Origin: Onishia taeanensis | GTDB taxonomy: Bacteria; Pseudomonadota; Gammaproteobacteria; Pseudomonadales; Halomonadaceae | Assembly (NCBI RefSeq): GCF_013349955.1 | Contig: NZ_JABVXC010000005.1 | Span: 169,963 to 233,962, forward strand | Direction: 5' to 3' | DNA length: 64,000 nt | In this document: one piece after another, positions 1 through 9,600 of the stretch | Layout: each line of letters begins with the position of its first letter | Numbering within the stretch: position 1 is the stretch's first letter | Notes under the pieces: model-generated | Database searches by the model: none | Told to the model about the DNA's origin: nothing | What the model saw: only the letters and a program-made list of their open reading frames with translations | Program-made: the position numbers and the translations under genes

Positions 1-1
1 G

Positions 2-279
2 ATGGCCGATCACACCGCCGAACCTCGCATTACCCTGCATCCGCATTCCCGGCGGGTTCGCATCCTCGATGGTGACACTCTGCTCGCCGATACCCGCAAC
101 GCCATCGAATTGTGTGACGTGGTTATCCACCTAGACAATATTTGCCGCGTGCGGGTGTGGATATGTCGAAGCTCTCGGTTTCCTCTACCGTCACCCACTG
201 TCCGTTCAAGGGCGGTATCAACTATTACTCACTGGTGGATGTGGCTTGGTTTCATGAACAAGCTGCTTGCGAGAAATAG
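2..279 (+). pseudogene. DUF427-family protein remnant, frameshifted
   Basis: The first ~38 codons read like the N-terminus of a DUF427 protein (RILDGDTLLADT near the start). The frame then breaks near position 120. In the +1-shifted frame from 121 the family pattern resumes: YPPRQYLPR, then THCPFKG followed by NYYSLVD, up to a TAG at 277-279. A family member should run on for about 20-30 residues after the YY motif, so the 3' end also looks replaced. The function of DUF427 is not established. What is seen is one frameshift plus loss of the C-terminus; that it is a dead gene is inferred. Confidence 0.7.
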
Positions 280-415
280 AATCTTGGTGGGAAGCTGATA
301 TTTCACCTCGGGAAAGTGCTAGCTAAAAAGTCTTTGGGAACATAAAAATCACTGATGGAATGATTTGTAAATACAGTGTTTTAAATATACAGATTTGAAA
401 ATAAGGTTGCTGGTT

Positions 416-3325
416 ATGAATGATCCTAAAGGCTCATTGTGGCGAAAGTGGGATATGCACGTCCATACCCCATACTCGATATTGAACAATCAGTTCGGCG
501 AAGATTTTGATGAGTATGTGGTGAGGCTGTTTAAGTCTGCCATTGAGCGTGGAGTGGAGGCTATTGGTATTACAGATTACTGTATTATTGATGGGTATAA
601 AAAGCTGGTGAAAGATTATTTGAATGATGAGAAAAAATTAAAGTGTTTGTTTTCTGATGAAGAGGTAGAAAAAATAAGAAAAATAGCTGTATTTCCTAAT
701 CTTGAGTTTCGTCTTAATAAGCTTGTTATTGGGAATGAAGTTGACTTAAAGTGGAATAGAAAAACTAACTTTCATGTGCTTCTCTCAAATGAGTTGACTC
801 CAGAAGTTATAGAGGAAGAGTTTCTTTCTCGCGTTGAGTTCGAAATTCAGGCTATACCTGGGCAAAGAGCGGAAAGAAGGGGGTTGTCCAAGTCTAACTT
901 GGAAGCTTATGGGCGCCAATTGATTGATCAGCACCCCAAGTTTTCTGGGAAAAACCCACTAGCTGTCGGGATATGCAATGCATCTGTAGACTCAGGAGAA
1001 ATTGCAGATATATTATATTCTGATGCAAGGCTTAAGAGGAAATATTTGCTAGCCCTTCCTTGTGATGAAGATCTTAGTATAGTCAGTTGGGATTCAGCTG
1101 GACATGGGCTCAGGAAAACATTAATTCAACAAAGCCAGCTGGTTTTCTCCTCAAATAAAAATACACGAAAATTTCTGTTGGGTGGATTTCACGGCACTGT
1201 TTCCGAATTCAAAAAAGAATTCGGTTTGCCCAAGGCATGTATTTGGGGATCAGATGCGCATAGTTATGAAGGCTTGTTTAATCCTGATGAAAATAGGAAT
1301 ACTTGGATAAAAGCTGACTTGACTTTTGAAGGGCTCAAGCAAGTTGTTTTTGAACCACAGTTTAGAGTTGCTATACAAGAGACTTGTCCTAGCAAGAAGA
1401 CTGGTTATGAAGTTATAGATTCGGTAAGGTTTATCGATAGCTCTGGAAAAGGTTTGTTTCAAGAGGGTGAAATAAATGTCAACCCTGAGCTAACTTCAAT
1501 AATTGGTGGGAAGTCGTCGGGTAAATCGTTGTTGTTGTACCATATCGCAAAAACCGCAAACCGCGATGAAACAGAAAAAAAGCGATCTCTGGCGGGAGCT
1601 AGCAGCTATAATGAGTTGTTTGATGAGAAGGCTTTTGACTTTGAAGTTCTTTGGGCCGATGGTAGTGTTCAGAGGTTGAAGGAGAGGAATGCACAAAAGC
1701 CAATTACTTATATACCCCAGTTGTATATTAACAAGCTTGCTGAAGAGAACGGTAGGGATCAGCTTAACGAGCTGGTTTTAGAAGTTATATTCCAAGATGC
1801 TTCTGTCAAGCAAAGAGTGGAGAGTCTTTATAAAGAGCGCGATGTTACAAATGAAAGAATTGGATCGGCTGTGGCCAAGCTAGTTGGGTTGAGGCATCAG
1901 TATTCAAGAGCAAAAAAAGAATTAGAAAATATCGGAGATTTCGAGTCTGTCAAAAAAGAAATAGAGCGGATAAATAATGAAATTGAGCGCGTTCAAAAAT
2001 CTTCTGGGTTTACACCTGAAGAGCACCAAGAATACAAGAGCCTGTCTTCTAGGTTGTCTAGGATAGAAAAGCGTAAAGTTTCAATAGAGCTGTTTTCCTC
2101 TAACCTTCAAGAGTTGGGTGATAACCTTGTTGATGAGATTGAATCATCATTGTCAAATGTTGGAATTTATTTAGGTGATGCAAATAGTTCTCCAAAAATC
2201 AGTGTTTCCGAGAAACTAGCTTCGACGGTCTCCGGGGGGCTCTCTAAGTTAAAGCTTGACATCCAACAAGAAGTTGGTTTTGCAAGAAGTCGCGCAGAAA
2301 AGTTGTGTGAGAAGCTGAAAGCTCAAGAAGTAGCAACCTCTACGGCTCTCGAACAGTTTTCAAAAAAGATAAAAAGCCAAGAAGAGTTGAAAGATCTCCA
2401 AGCTTTTCTGAAAAAACAAGAGCTAAAGCTCAAGTCGATTGAAGAAGCTGAAAAAGATGTTCAGTTGGTGAGAAAACAAGGCGGAGATATAGCTGCACAG
2501 CTACGTAATCTATATTCACATCTTTTTTCTATATATAAAGATATGGAGGGTGTTTTTAATGATGCCGCAGATGTAGATAGCGAAGTGATTAAGCTAATAG
2601 CAAGCGTTGAGTTTGATCACGATCGCTTTGATAGTTTCATTGGCTGTTTTGATGGTAGGGGTAGTCTGAGTAGTTTGCTGGGCTGTTCTATAGACGAAGC
2701 TAATAGATATAAATATAGAAAAGATAGTCACATTGAATCGATATTTGAGATTGTAGAGAAAACTCGTGATTTTTCTAAAATATCGAAAAAAGTTAAAAAG
2801 AGTGTTGATGAAGAAGCATTATTAAGAAATTTGCTGCAAGATTGCTTTTATATATCTTTCGATCTTTTGTATAAAGATGATGACATTATATCTATGTCGC
2901 CAGGTAAGCGTGGTTTGGTTTTGATTAATCTTATACTTCATCTCAGCAATTCTTCCCATCCAATTCTTATTGATCAGCCTGAAGATAATCTAGACAACCG
3001 AACTGTGTATAATGAGCTTAGAGATTTTGTTAGAGAAAGAAAAGTGGGGCGGCAAATAATAATGGTTACACATAACGCAAACATGGTTGTGTCTACTGAT
3101 TCGGAATGCGTTGTTGTTGCGAATCAATCTGGGCAGCAAAGGGGTGTGGAAAATGAAAGCTGTAAGTTTGAGTATGTCTCCGGCGCTATTGAGTACACGT
3201 TCATAAACTTACAAGCACCGTCTGTTCTAAAGGCTTATGGGATTCGAGAGCATATATGTGAAGTTCTAGAAGGCGGTCAGCTTGCATTCGAGGAACGAGA
3301 AAGAAAGTATGCTTTTAGATCCTGA
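416..3325 (+). CDS. PHP domain + SMC/Rad50-like P-loop ATPase (TrlF-like)
   Basis: A 969-aa protein. The N-terminus is a PHP metallo-hydrolase domain: the HVH pair near residues 15-17, GITDY near 60, and SDAH near 285. An ABC/SMC-type ATPase follows: Walker A GGKSSGKS near 364, a long charged stretch with coiled-coil character (about 470-720), then ILIDQPEDNLDN near 850 (Walker B region) and MVTHNANMV near 883. Proteins with this layout are catalogued as TrlF-family AAA-like ATPases (label from memory). PHP domains commonly hydrolyse phosphoesters, and SMC-like ATPases often drive nucleases in phage defence, so a defence or nucleic-acid role is inferred. I chose ATG 416, with TAAGG 9 bases upstream, over an in-frame TTG at 395. 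The gene is clearly AT-rich (near 40% GC by eye) beside high-GC recBCD, which suggests horizontal acquisition. Confidence 0.8.
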   Translation: MNDPKGSLWRKWDMHVHTPYSILNNQFGEDFDEYVVRLFKSAIERGVEAIGITDYCIIDGYKKLVKDYLNDEKKLKCLFSDEEVEKIRKIAVFPNLEFRLNKLVIGNEVDLKWNRKTNFHVLLSNELTPEVIEEEFLSRVEFEIQAIPGQRAERRGLSKSNLEAYGRQLIDQHPKFSGKNPLAVGICNASVDSGEIADILYSDARLKRKYLLALPCDEDLSIVSWDSAGHGLRKTLIQQSQLVFSSNKNTRKFLLGGFHGTVSEFKKEFGLPKACIWGSDAHSYEGLFNPDENRNTWIKADLTFEGLKQVVFEPQFRVAIQETCPSKKTGYEVIDSVRFIDSSGKGLFQEGEINVNPELTSIIGGKSSGKSLLLYHIAKTANRDETEKKRSLAGASSYNELFDEKAFDFEVLWADGSVQRLKERNAQKPITYIPQLYINKLAEENGRDQLNELVLEVIFQDASVKQRVESLYKERDVTNERIGSAVAKLVGLRHQYSRAKKELENIGDFESVKKEIERINNEIERVQKSSGFTPEEHQEYKSLSSRLSRIEKRKVSIELFSSNLQELGDNLVDEIESSLSNVGIYLGDANSSPKISVSEKLASTVSGGLSKLKLDIQQEVGFARSRAEKLCEKLKAQEVATSTALEQFSKKIKSQEELKDLQAFLKKQELKLKSIEEAEKDVQLVRKQGGDIAAQLRNLYSHLFSIYKDMEGVFNDAADVDSEVIKLIASVEFDHDRFDSFIGCFDGRGSLSSLLGCSIDEANRYKYRKDSHIESIFEIVEKTRDFSKISKKVKKSVDEEALLRNLLQDCFYISFDLLYKDDDIISMSPGKRGLVLINLILHLSNSSHPILIDQPEDNLDNRTVYNELRDFVRERKVGRQIIMVTHNANMVVSTDSECVVVANQSGQQRGVENESCKFEYVSGAIEYTFINLQAPSVLKAYGIREHICEVLEGGQLAFEERERKYAFRS

Positions 3326-3381
3326 TGTGTGTCGGGTTTCGGATGATTAACTGCTCGTTTGGCAAAAGAACTTGCACCAGC

Positions 3382-3550
3382 TCATACCCCACTCACCCGC
3401 ATCTCTCGCCGCTGCGCCGCGCCCATCAGCTGGCCGCGGCCAGTTTCCACCAGCGTCAGCCAGTGGCGGGTTCGGATGATGACATTGTAGGCCAGCTTCC
3501 GGGTGAGGATGGGGTTCGGCGCGTCGAGCAGCACCAGCGCGGCGTGGGTG
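3382..3550 (-). pseudogene. Decayed duplicate of the recD 3' end
   Basis: Positions 3388-3550 align without gaps to 4417-4579 inside the intact recD, 144 of 163 bases identical by hand count. Reading on the minus strand, the recD frame is kept (LTLVETGRGQLM is identical) through to a stop at the left edge. The helicase motif VI core, YTGITRAR in recD, has become YNVIIRTR here, so this copy is no longer under recD constraint. Homology stops abruptly at 3550. Together with recD it brackets about 870 bp containing one orphan gene. A displaced gene end from an integration or an unequal recombination are both possible. Confidence 0.85.
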
Positions 3551-3556
3551 GATAAT

Positions 3557-3577
3557 CGGGGGCTGTCCCCGTTTTTT
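3557..3577 (+). terminator. Hairpin plus T-run after the PHP-ATPase gene
   Basis: Arms CGGGG (3557-3561) and CCCCG (3567-3571) enclose a 5-base loop and are followed by six T. The position, 230 bp after the ATPase stop, and the orientation fit an intrinsic terminator on the plus strand. The arms are short, and the palindrome also resembles REP-type elements, so the role is tentative. Confidence 0.5.
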
Positions 3578-3617
3578 CCAATATTGGGCGCTCTTTCGCA
3601 TATAAAATACCGCATCG

Positions 3618-4178
3618 CTAGTACTGAATAATCATACGTCTATAATAATGCGGATCACTTACCTTGGGGTTAAAAATACAGTCCACGAACTCACCATCAG
3701 TGCTTCCAAATCCATCGCTCATGCCGCTGATTACAAAACTACTTCTGTGATTTTCATATATTTCAAAATGAAAGTCCATGAAAAATCCCAAAAAGTCAAT
3801 GTCGTAAAAGCATTCGGATTTTCTTCCCGACTCATAAAAACTTTCCCGTTTTGTTGAACCATCATCATACCTGTAACGATCTTCCAGTTTAGACAGCACA
3901 TCATCTTCGATGCTTTTCAACTCGGATTTCTGTAAGTCATGTCTGCACTTAAATGCACAAAACAAATAATACCTCGGGTTGCCGGAACTGTACGATCTGG
4001 CTGACAGATCTCCCATAGTCAGCCCTACTTTTGCAAAAGTATTATTTGCAGCATCGGCAGCCAAATACAACCAGGTCTCTGTTGACTCGAAATCTAGTCT
4101 TGATCTCTCCCTGATATATTCCAGTTTGTAATCGTCAGAAATATCAATGTCGTCAAGGGTTCTTTTTTCTTTTCTCAA
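3618..4178 (-). CDS. Orphan protein with GIY-YIG/T5orf172-like pattern
   Basis: A 186-aa protein. Residues 36-70 read WLYLA, then AKVGLT, then LSAR and GNPRYYL. This follows the order of GIY-YIG-type domains of the T5orf172/MUG113 sort (YI/YL strand, KIG-like strand, conserved Arg, GNP). A later acidic segment (SIEDDVLSKLEDRY, 89-102) and SGRKSECFYDID (117-128) match the usual glutamate helix and the GR-x-EWF-like end. If correct it is a small DNA-cleaving or DNA-binding protein; catalysis is not proven. The start is TTG at 4178, supported by AAAGGA seven bases upstream. It is AT-rich and lies between the two recD 3'-end copies with no integrase, so it was probably acquired. Confidence 0.55.
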   Translation of the reverse strand: MRKEKRTLDDIDISDDYKLEYIRERSRLDFESTETWLYLAADAANNTFAKVGLTMGDLSARSYSSGNPRYYLFCAFKCRHDLQKSELKSIEDDVLSKLEDRYRYDDGSTKRESFYESGRKSECFYDIDFLGFFMDFHFEIYENHRSSFVISGMSDGFGSTDGEFVDCIFNPKVSDPHYYRRMIIQY

Positions 4179-4404
4179 TTTTCTATCCTTTGCTTATAGG
4201 AATGTGTCGAATTAAAGTGGTCATAAAAGTCGTGGCAAATAAAATATTTCACATCATTGCAGTCATGCAAGTCGATATGCTAGTGGGGCACGACCTTCCT
4301 GCGTTACCCTAGGCTAATCATGACTGGTAATTGCCAATCGTTAACGACTGCTTTTGGCTGAAAGCAGACCTAAACATTGGCTTGAATAAGAGAGCCGAAG
4401 CCCA
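4179..4404. other. Intergenic between recD end and orphan gene
   Basis: AT-rich in its left part. It carries the promoter and ribosome-binding region of the orphan gene on the minus strand. A small stem-loop (CTGCTTT at 4348-4354 with AAAGCAG at 4361-4367) lies just past the recD stop and might help end the recCBD transcript, but there is no T-run. Confidence 0.4.
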
Positions 4405-6633
4405 TCAGCTCCCCAGCCCACTCACCCGCATCACCCGTCTCTGCGCCGTGTCCATCAGCTGGCCGCGGCCAGTTTCCACCAGCGTTAGCCAGTGGCGGGC
4501 GCGTGTGATGCCGGTGTAAACCAGCTCCCGGGTGAGGATGGGGTTCGGCGCGTCGGGCAGCACCAGGGCGGCGTGGGTGAACTCCGAGCCCTGTGATTTG
4601 TGCACCGTCATCGCGAACACCGTCTCCACCGACTGCAGGCGGCTGGGCAGCACCCACTTGATGCGGTCGGTGCCGTCGCCGGCGGGGAAGGCGACCCGCA
4701 GCAGGCGGCGATTGTCGTCGCCGGGCGAGGCGCCCGGGCGCGGCATATCCAGGGTGATGCCGATATCGCCGTTCATCAGCCCCAGGCCGTAGTCGTTCTT
4801 GGTGACGAGCACTGGGCGGCCGGGGTACCAGCGCTGGCGGCCGTCCTGGCTGTCGATCAGCTTCTCCCGCTCCAGCGCCTGGCGCACCCGCTCGTTCAGG
4901 CCTTCCACGCCCCATGAGCCACGGCGCAGCGCGCACAGCAGCTGGAAGTCGCCGTGGGCTGCCAACACGGCACGTGCCCAGTCATCGAAGTCCTGCTGTT
5001 CGGCGTCGTCGGTTGGGCGCCGCTCGGCCATCACGCTCAGGAAGTGGCGATAGCCCACCGGCGGCGGCAGCGTTTCGTCGCGATGTACTCGGCCCTGGCC
5101 GGCATGGGGAAAACGCTCGGGGCAGCCGGTCACCGCTAGGCGGGCCAGGCCGCGCTCGTCGTCGGCGGAAAGCTTCAGGTGCGAAAGGTCGGCGAAGCCG
5201 TGGTTGAGGGCGTCGCCAATCGCTTTGCGCTTGGCGGCGGGCTCGGCTTCCAGGTTGATAGCGGCGGCCAGTTGGCCGATGCCGCTATCTGCCGTGAAGC
5301 GGTGGCTGACGCGCAGCATGGCGATGGCTTGGTCCAGCGGCTGGCCGTCGGCGTCCAGGGTGTCGCTTGGCAGCGGCTGGCCGGTGGCCTCGGCCAGCCA
5401 CTCGGCGGTGGCCGGGGTGTAGTGGCCGCCCTCGGCCCGGGCGCACAGGTCGCCGAGCACGGAGCCGGCCTCCACCGAGGCGAGCTGGTCCTTGTCGCCG
5501 AGCAGCACCAGCCGCGCCCGGGGCGGCAGCGCTTCGAGCATCGCGGCCATCATGCCCACGTCCACCATCGAGGCCTCGTCTACCACCAGCACGTCCAGCG
5601 GCAGCGGGTTGTGGCGGTCGTGGCGGAAGCGGCGGGTATCGGGGCGCGAGCCGAGCAATCTATGCAGCGTACTCACCTCTTTCGGAATCACCTCGCGCAG
5701 CCGCTCGGGATCGTCGTCCAGGCCGTCGAGTTCGAGCTTGGCCACCTGGCTGGCGATGGACTCGTTGAGCCGGGCGGCGGCCTTGCCGGTGGGCGCAGCC
5801 AGGCGAATGCGCAGGGCCTGCTTTCCTTCCCCCTCGTCTTCACCGAACGCCAGTGCCTGCAGCAGGGCGAGCAAGCGTACCACGGTGGTGGTCTTGCCGG
5901 TGCCGGGTCCGCCGGTGATCACCGCGAAGCGCGAGCGGCCGGCCAGGGCACAGGCGGCCTTCTGCCAGTCGAGCGGCGCGGGCTGTGTGGGCTCGGGAAA
6001 CAGCGCATCGAGGATCGGGCGTAAGCGAGCCGCATCCGGGGCGTCGTCGTTATCCGTTCCCCCGAGCCTTGCGACAATCCGGCTGTGAATATCCTGCTCG
6101 TGCTGCCAGTAGCGGCGCAGGTAGAGGCGTGGGCGCGCATTGGTGCCGGCCAGCACCAGCGGCGTGCTGCCGGGGCCTTCGGCCACTAGCTCGGGCTGAG
6201 AAAGCGCCGCGCGCCAGGCGTCGAGCTCCAGCGCAGTCATCACCCGGCTGGGCAACGGTGGAGGGTCCTCCAGGCTATCGCCCTCTGGCGGCAGCGAGAG
6301 CGCCAGGTCCGGGGTGGCCAGGGTCTGAGCCAGGTCGAGACACACATGGCCGCGGCCGAGCTGGTGGCTGGCCAGCGCCGCCGCCAGCAGCAGCAGGGGT
6401 GAGGCCTCACTTACCGGGCTCCCTTTACTCTCCCTGCTTTCGCGGCTCGCCTCGCGATGCAGAAAGGCGGCGAAGGCGCGGTCCAGCGATCGCAGCCAGC
6501 CGCGCTCCACCCAGCGGTCGAGCAGGGCGAACAGCACCGCGTGATCGGCCAGCGCATATTCGGGCGCTTGAATCAGCGCGGTCTCCGGGGCGTCGGTATT
6601 GACCGGGGAGGCGTTGGAAGATGTCGGCATCAT
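4405..6633 (-). CDS. recD: Exodeoxyribonuclease V subunit alpha, RecD
   Basis: A 742-aa superfamily 1B helicase, the fast 5'-3' motor of the RecBCD helicase-nuclease that processes double-strand ends. Walker A GGPGTGKT is at about 241-248, Walker B VVDEASMVD near 350, and near the C-terminus come VHKSQGSEF and motif VI YTGITRAR. The length is somewhat above E. coli RecD (608 aa), with extra acidic and low-complexity segments. Its ATG overlaps the recB stop as ATGA (6630-6633), indicating translational coupling. The last 163 bp of homology are repeated at 3388-3550. Confidence 0.96.
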   Translation of the reverse strand: MMPTSSNASPVNTDAPETALIQAPEYALADHAVLFALLDRWVERGWLRSLDRAFAAFLHREASRESRESKGSPVSEASPLLLLAAALASHQLGRGHVCLDLAQTLATPDLALSLPPEGDSLEDPPPLPSRVMTALELDAWRAALSQPELVAEGPGSTPLVLAGTNARPRLYLRRYWQHEQDIHSRIVARLGGTDNDDAPDAARLRPILDALFPEPTQPAPLDWQKAACALAGRSRFAVITGGPGTGKTTTVVRLLALLQALAFGEDEGEGKQALRIRLAAPTGKAAARLNESIASQVAKLELDGLDDDPERLREVIPKEVSTLHRLLGSRPDTRRFRHDRHNPLPLDVLVVDEASMVDVGMMAAMLEALPPRARLVLLGDKDQLASVEAGSVLGDLCARAEGGHYTPATAEWLAEATGQPLPSDTLDADGQPLDQAIAMLRVSHRFTADSGIGQLAAAINLEAEPAAKRKAIGDALNHGFADLSHLKLSADDERGLARLAVTGCPERFPHAGQGRVHRDETLPPPVGYRHFLSVMAERRPTDDAEQQDFDDWARAVLAAHGDFQLLCALRRGSWGVEGLNERVRQALEREKLIDSQDGRQRWYPGRPVLVTKNDYGLGLMNGDIGITLDMPRPGASPGDDNRRLLRVAFPAGDGTDRIKWVLPSRLQSVETVFAMTVHKSQGSEFTHAALVLPDAPNPILTRELVYTGITRARHWLTLVETGRGQLMDTAQRRVMRVSGLGS

Positions 6634-9600
6634 GTGGCGGCCTCCTCGGCACTGAACAGGGCATCGAGCGCTAGGATCAGCTCGCTTGGCGGGCGTTCGG
6701 CGTGTACGCCACGGGAGGGCGCGCGGGTGCCGCGCAGGAAGACGTAAAGCGCTCCGCCCAGGTGGCGTTCGATATCGTAGTCCGGCAGCCTGGCCTTGAG
6801 TAGCCGGTGCAGGGCCAGCAGGTAGAGGCAGTACTGCACGTCGTAGCGCTTCTCAAGCACGGCCTCAAACATCGCCGCCTCGGTGTAGGCGGCATCGTCC
6901 GCGCCCAGGTGGTTGGACTTCCAGTCGAGCACATAGAAGCGCCCCTCGTGTTCCACCACCAGGTCGATAAAGCCCTTGAGCATGCCGTTGAGCGTATCGG
7001 GCTCGAGCGCTGGCCTTGGGCGCCCACCGAGTGTGTGAGTGCTTACAAGGGCGTCCAGTTGGCGGGTGTCGACCTTATGGGCGGCGAACCAGAATTCCAG
7101 CTCGACGCGGTAGTCGGTGGCGCCGTTTAGAGCAGCGAGGCGCAGCGGTGCGGCCTCGCCATCGCTAGGGGGCGGCACCGGTAGCGGTGTGGTCAAAAGC
7201 TCCGGCAACCACTGTTCGAGTGCGGTGATCTGGCCTTCCCAGCCGCGGCGGTTGGCGCGCCGGGCCAGGGTATCGGCGCGTAGCGCCTCGTCCTCGGACA
7301 CCTGGGCGAAGCCTTCTTCGCCAGCCCATTCCAGCAGGCCGTGCAGGAAGGTGCCCGCCGAGGGCCCGCGGGGAAAGCGGTGAAGCGAGCCTTCGCTCAC
7401 CGTGGCGGCGTTGGCATCGAAGGGCTCGTGGATCACCTCCATGGCCGTCGCCTCATCGGCGGTGGTGGGCTCGGGGGAGGGCTCGGCCTCGTCGTCTGCT
7501 CCTGAGCTGTCCTCATCCGGGGTGGCGCCGGTGCGCAGCGCCGAGTAGCTGGCGATCCACCAGTGCTCGCGGATCTTTCGAGTGGGCGCGCGGGCCTCAC
7601 CCAGCGGCACATCATCGCTGGCAAGCTCCACCGGCGTGGCATCGGCCTCTGGGGCGTCCTGCACCGTGACTCTCTGGGCACAATCGCCAGGGTTCTTGTC
7701 GGCCAGCGCTTCGAGCGCCGGGCGCAGGTTATCCGGCGTCAGCGCCTCGCCCCCGGCGATCAGGTGGCCGACGGCGCTGCGCTCCATGGCCTCCAGCGGC
7801 GCCAGGCCGAGCCAGGTGGCATGGCGGGCGCGGGTCAGGGCGACGTAGAGCTTGCGCAGATCCTCGCCCAGGCGCTCGTGGTCGGCGCGGGCCAGCGTCG
7901 CTTCGTCGGCGGACAGCGTCAGGCGCAGGTGGCCGTCGTCGTCGTGCCAGCGCAGCGGCAGGTCGCCGGCTTTCACCGGGCGGAAGGCGGCGATGAAGGG
8001 CAGGAACACCAGCGGGTACTCCAGGCCCTTGGACTTGTGGATGGTCACTACCTGCACCAGGTCGGCGTCGCTCTCCAGGCGCAGGCGGTGGGTGTCGGAT
8101 TGGGCCTGCGGGTGTGCGCGGGACTCGGCAAGAAAGCGCAGCAGGGCGTGCTCGCCGTCGATCTCGGTACTGGCCTCCTGCAGCAGTTCGCCGAGGTGCA
8201 AGAGGTCAGTGAGCCGTCGCTCGCCTTCGGGCACCGCCAGCAGACGGCCGGGCACCGCGAAGTCGGCCAGCAGTCGATGCAGCATGGGCAGCACGCCACG
8301 GCGCTGCCATTGGCGGTGGTAGTCGCGGAACTGCATTACCCGCGCCTCCCAGGCCAGTTCGTCCTGCTGGGGGCCGCCATTCAGGGCGTCGAGTTCGGAA
8401 AGTGATAGCCCGAGGCTTGGTGTGGCCAGGGCGGCGCGTAGGCTGCGCTCGTCGTCTGGGGCGGCGCAGGCGGCCAGCCACACCTCCAGCTCGGCGGCTG
8501 CCTCGGTCTCGAACACGCCTTCCTTGTCGGAGAGATAGACGCTGCGGATGCCGCGGGCCAGCAGGGCGGCCCGGATGGCGCGGGCCTCGCCGGCGTTGTT
8601 GACCAGCACGGCCAGGTCCGACGGCGCCAGCGGGCGCAGCTCGCCGTCTTGTGTGAAACCGGTCTGGCCGGCCTGGCCCTCGCGCAGGAGACTGGCCATC
8701 TCGGTAGCGCAGCGCCCGGCCAGCTCGTGGAGATAGGCCGATTTCGACAGGGTGTCTTCAGCGTCCAGGTGCCAGAGCGTTAGCGCCGGCTGGGGCGAAC
8801 CGTGTCTAACCAGAGCATCCTTCCTGCCATTCGCGTCCACTGGTGCAAACGGAACCGGATTATCGTTTCCACGGCGGAACAGGAAGGCGCCGGCTTCGCT
8901 CTGTTCGGCATGTTCGAACACTCGATTGACTGCCTCGACCATCGGCGTGGCGGAGCGGAAGTTGGTGCCCAGGGTGACGTGGCGGCCGGCGGTGTCGAGC
9001 CGGGCCTGAAGGTAGGTGTGAATATCGGCGCCGCGGAAGGCATAGATCGCTTGCTTGGGGTCGCCGATCAACAGCAATGCGCTTTTGTCAGCGCCCGAAG
9101 CCGCGCCATTTTCAGCGCCCGAAGCCGCGCTCGTTTCACCGTCATCAGCGGCGCCACGATTCTCGGCCAGCTCATAGACGCGGGCGAACAGCCGGTATTG
9201 CACCGGGTCGGTGTCCTGGAATTCGTCGACCAGCGCCACCGGGAACTGCTCGCGGATGCGCTTGGCCAAGGTCTTGCCGGCCTCGCCTGCGAAGGCGGCG
9301 TCCAGCCGGTGCAGCAGGTCGTCGGGGCCGAGCTCGGCGCGGCGGCGCTGGACGGTCTCGCGTCGCGCGGCCATCCAGTGCACGGCGTGGGCGAGCAGGT
9401 CGGCGAAGGGGTCGGGCAGCTCGGCAAGCTTATCCGGCAGCGCTTCCAGGGCCTCCAACGCCGGCAGGTTCGGTGTGGGATCTTCCTTCCATATCTCGGC
9501 GATGCCCTCGGGCGTCAGCCGCTTCCAGGCGGCGTCGGTCAGTGCCGGCTTGGCGAGTTCGGGGTCATTCGCCCAGTCGCGAAGATCGCCGATCCATTTG

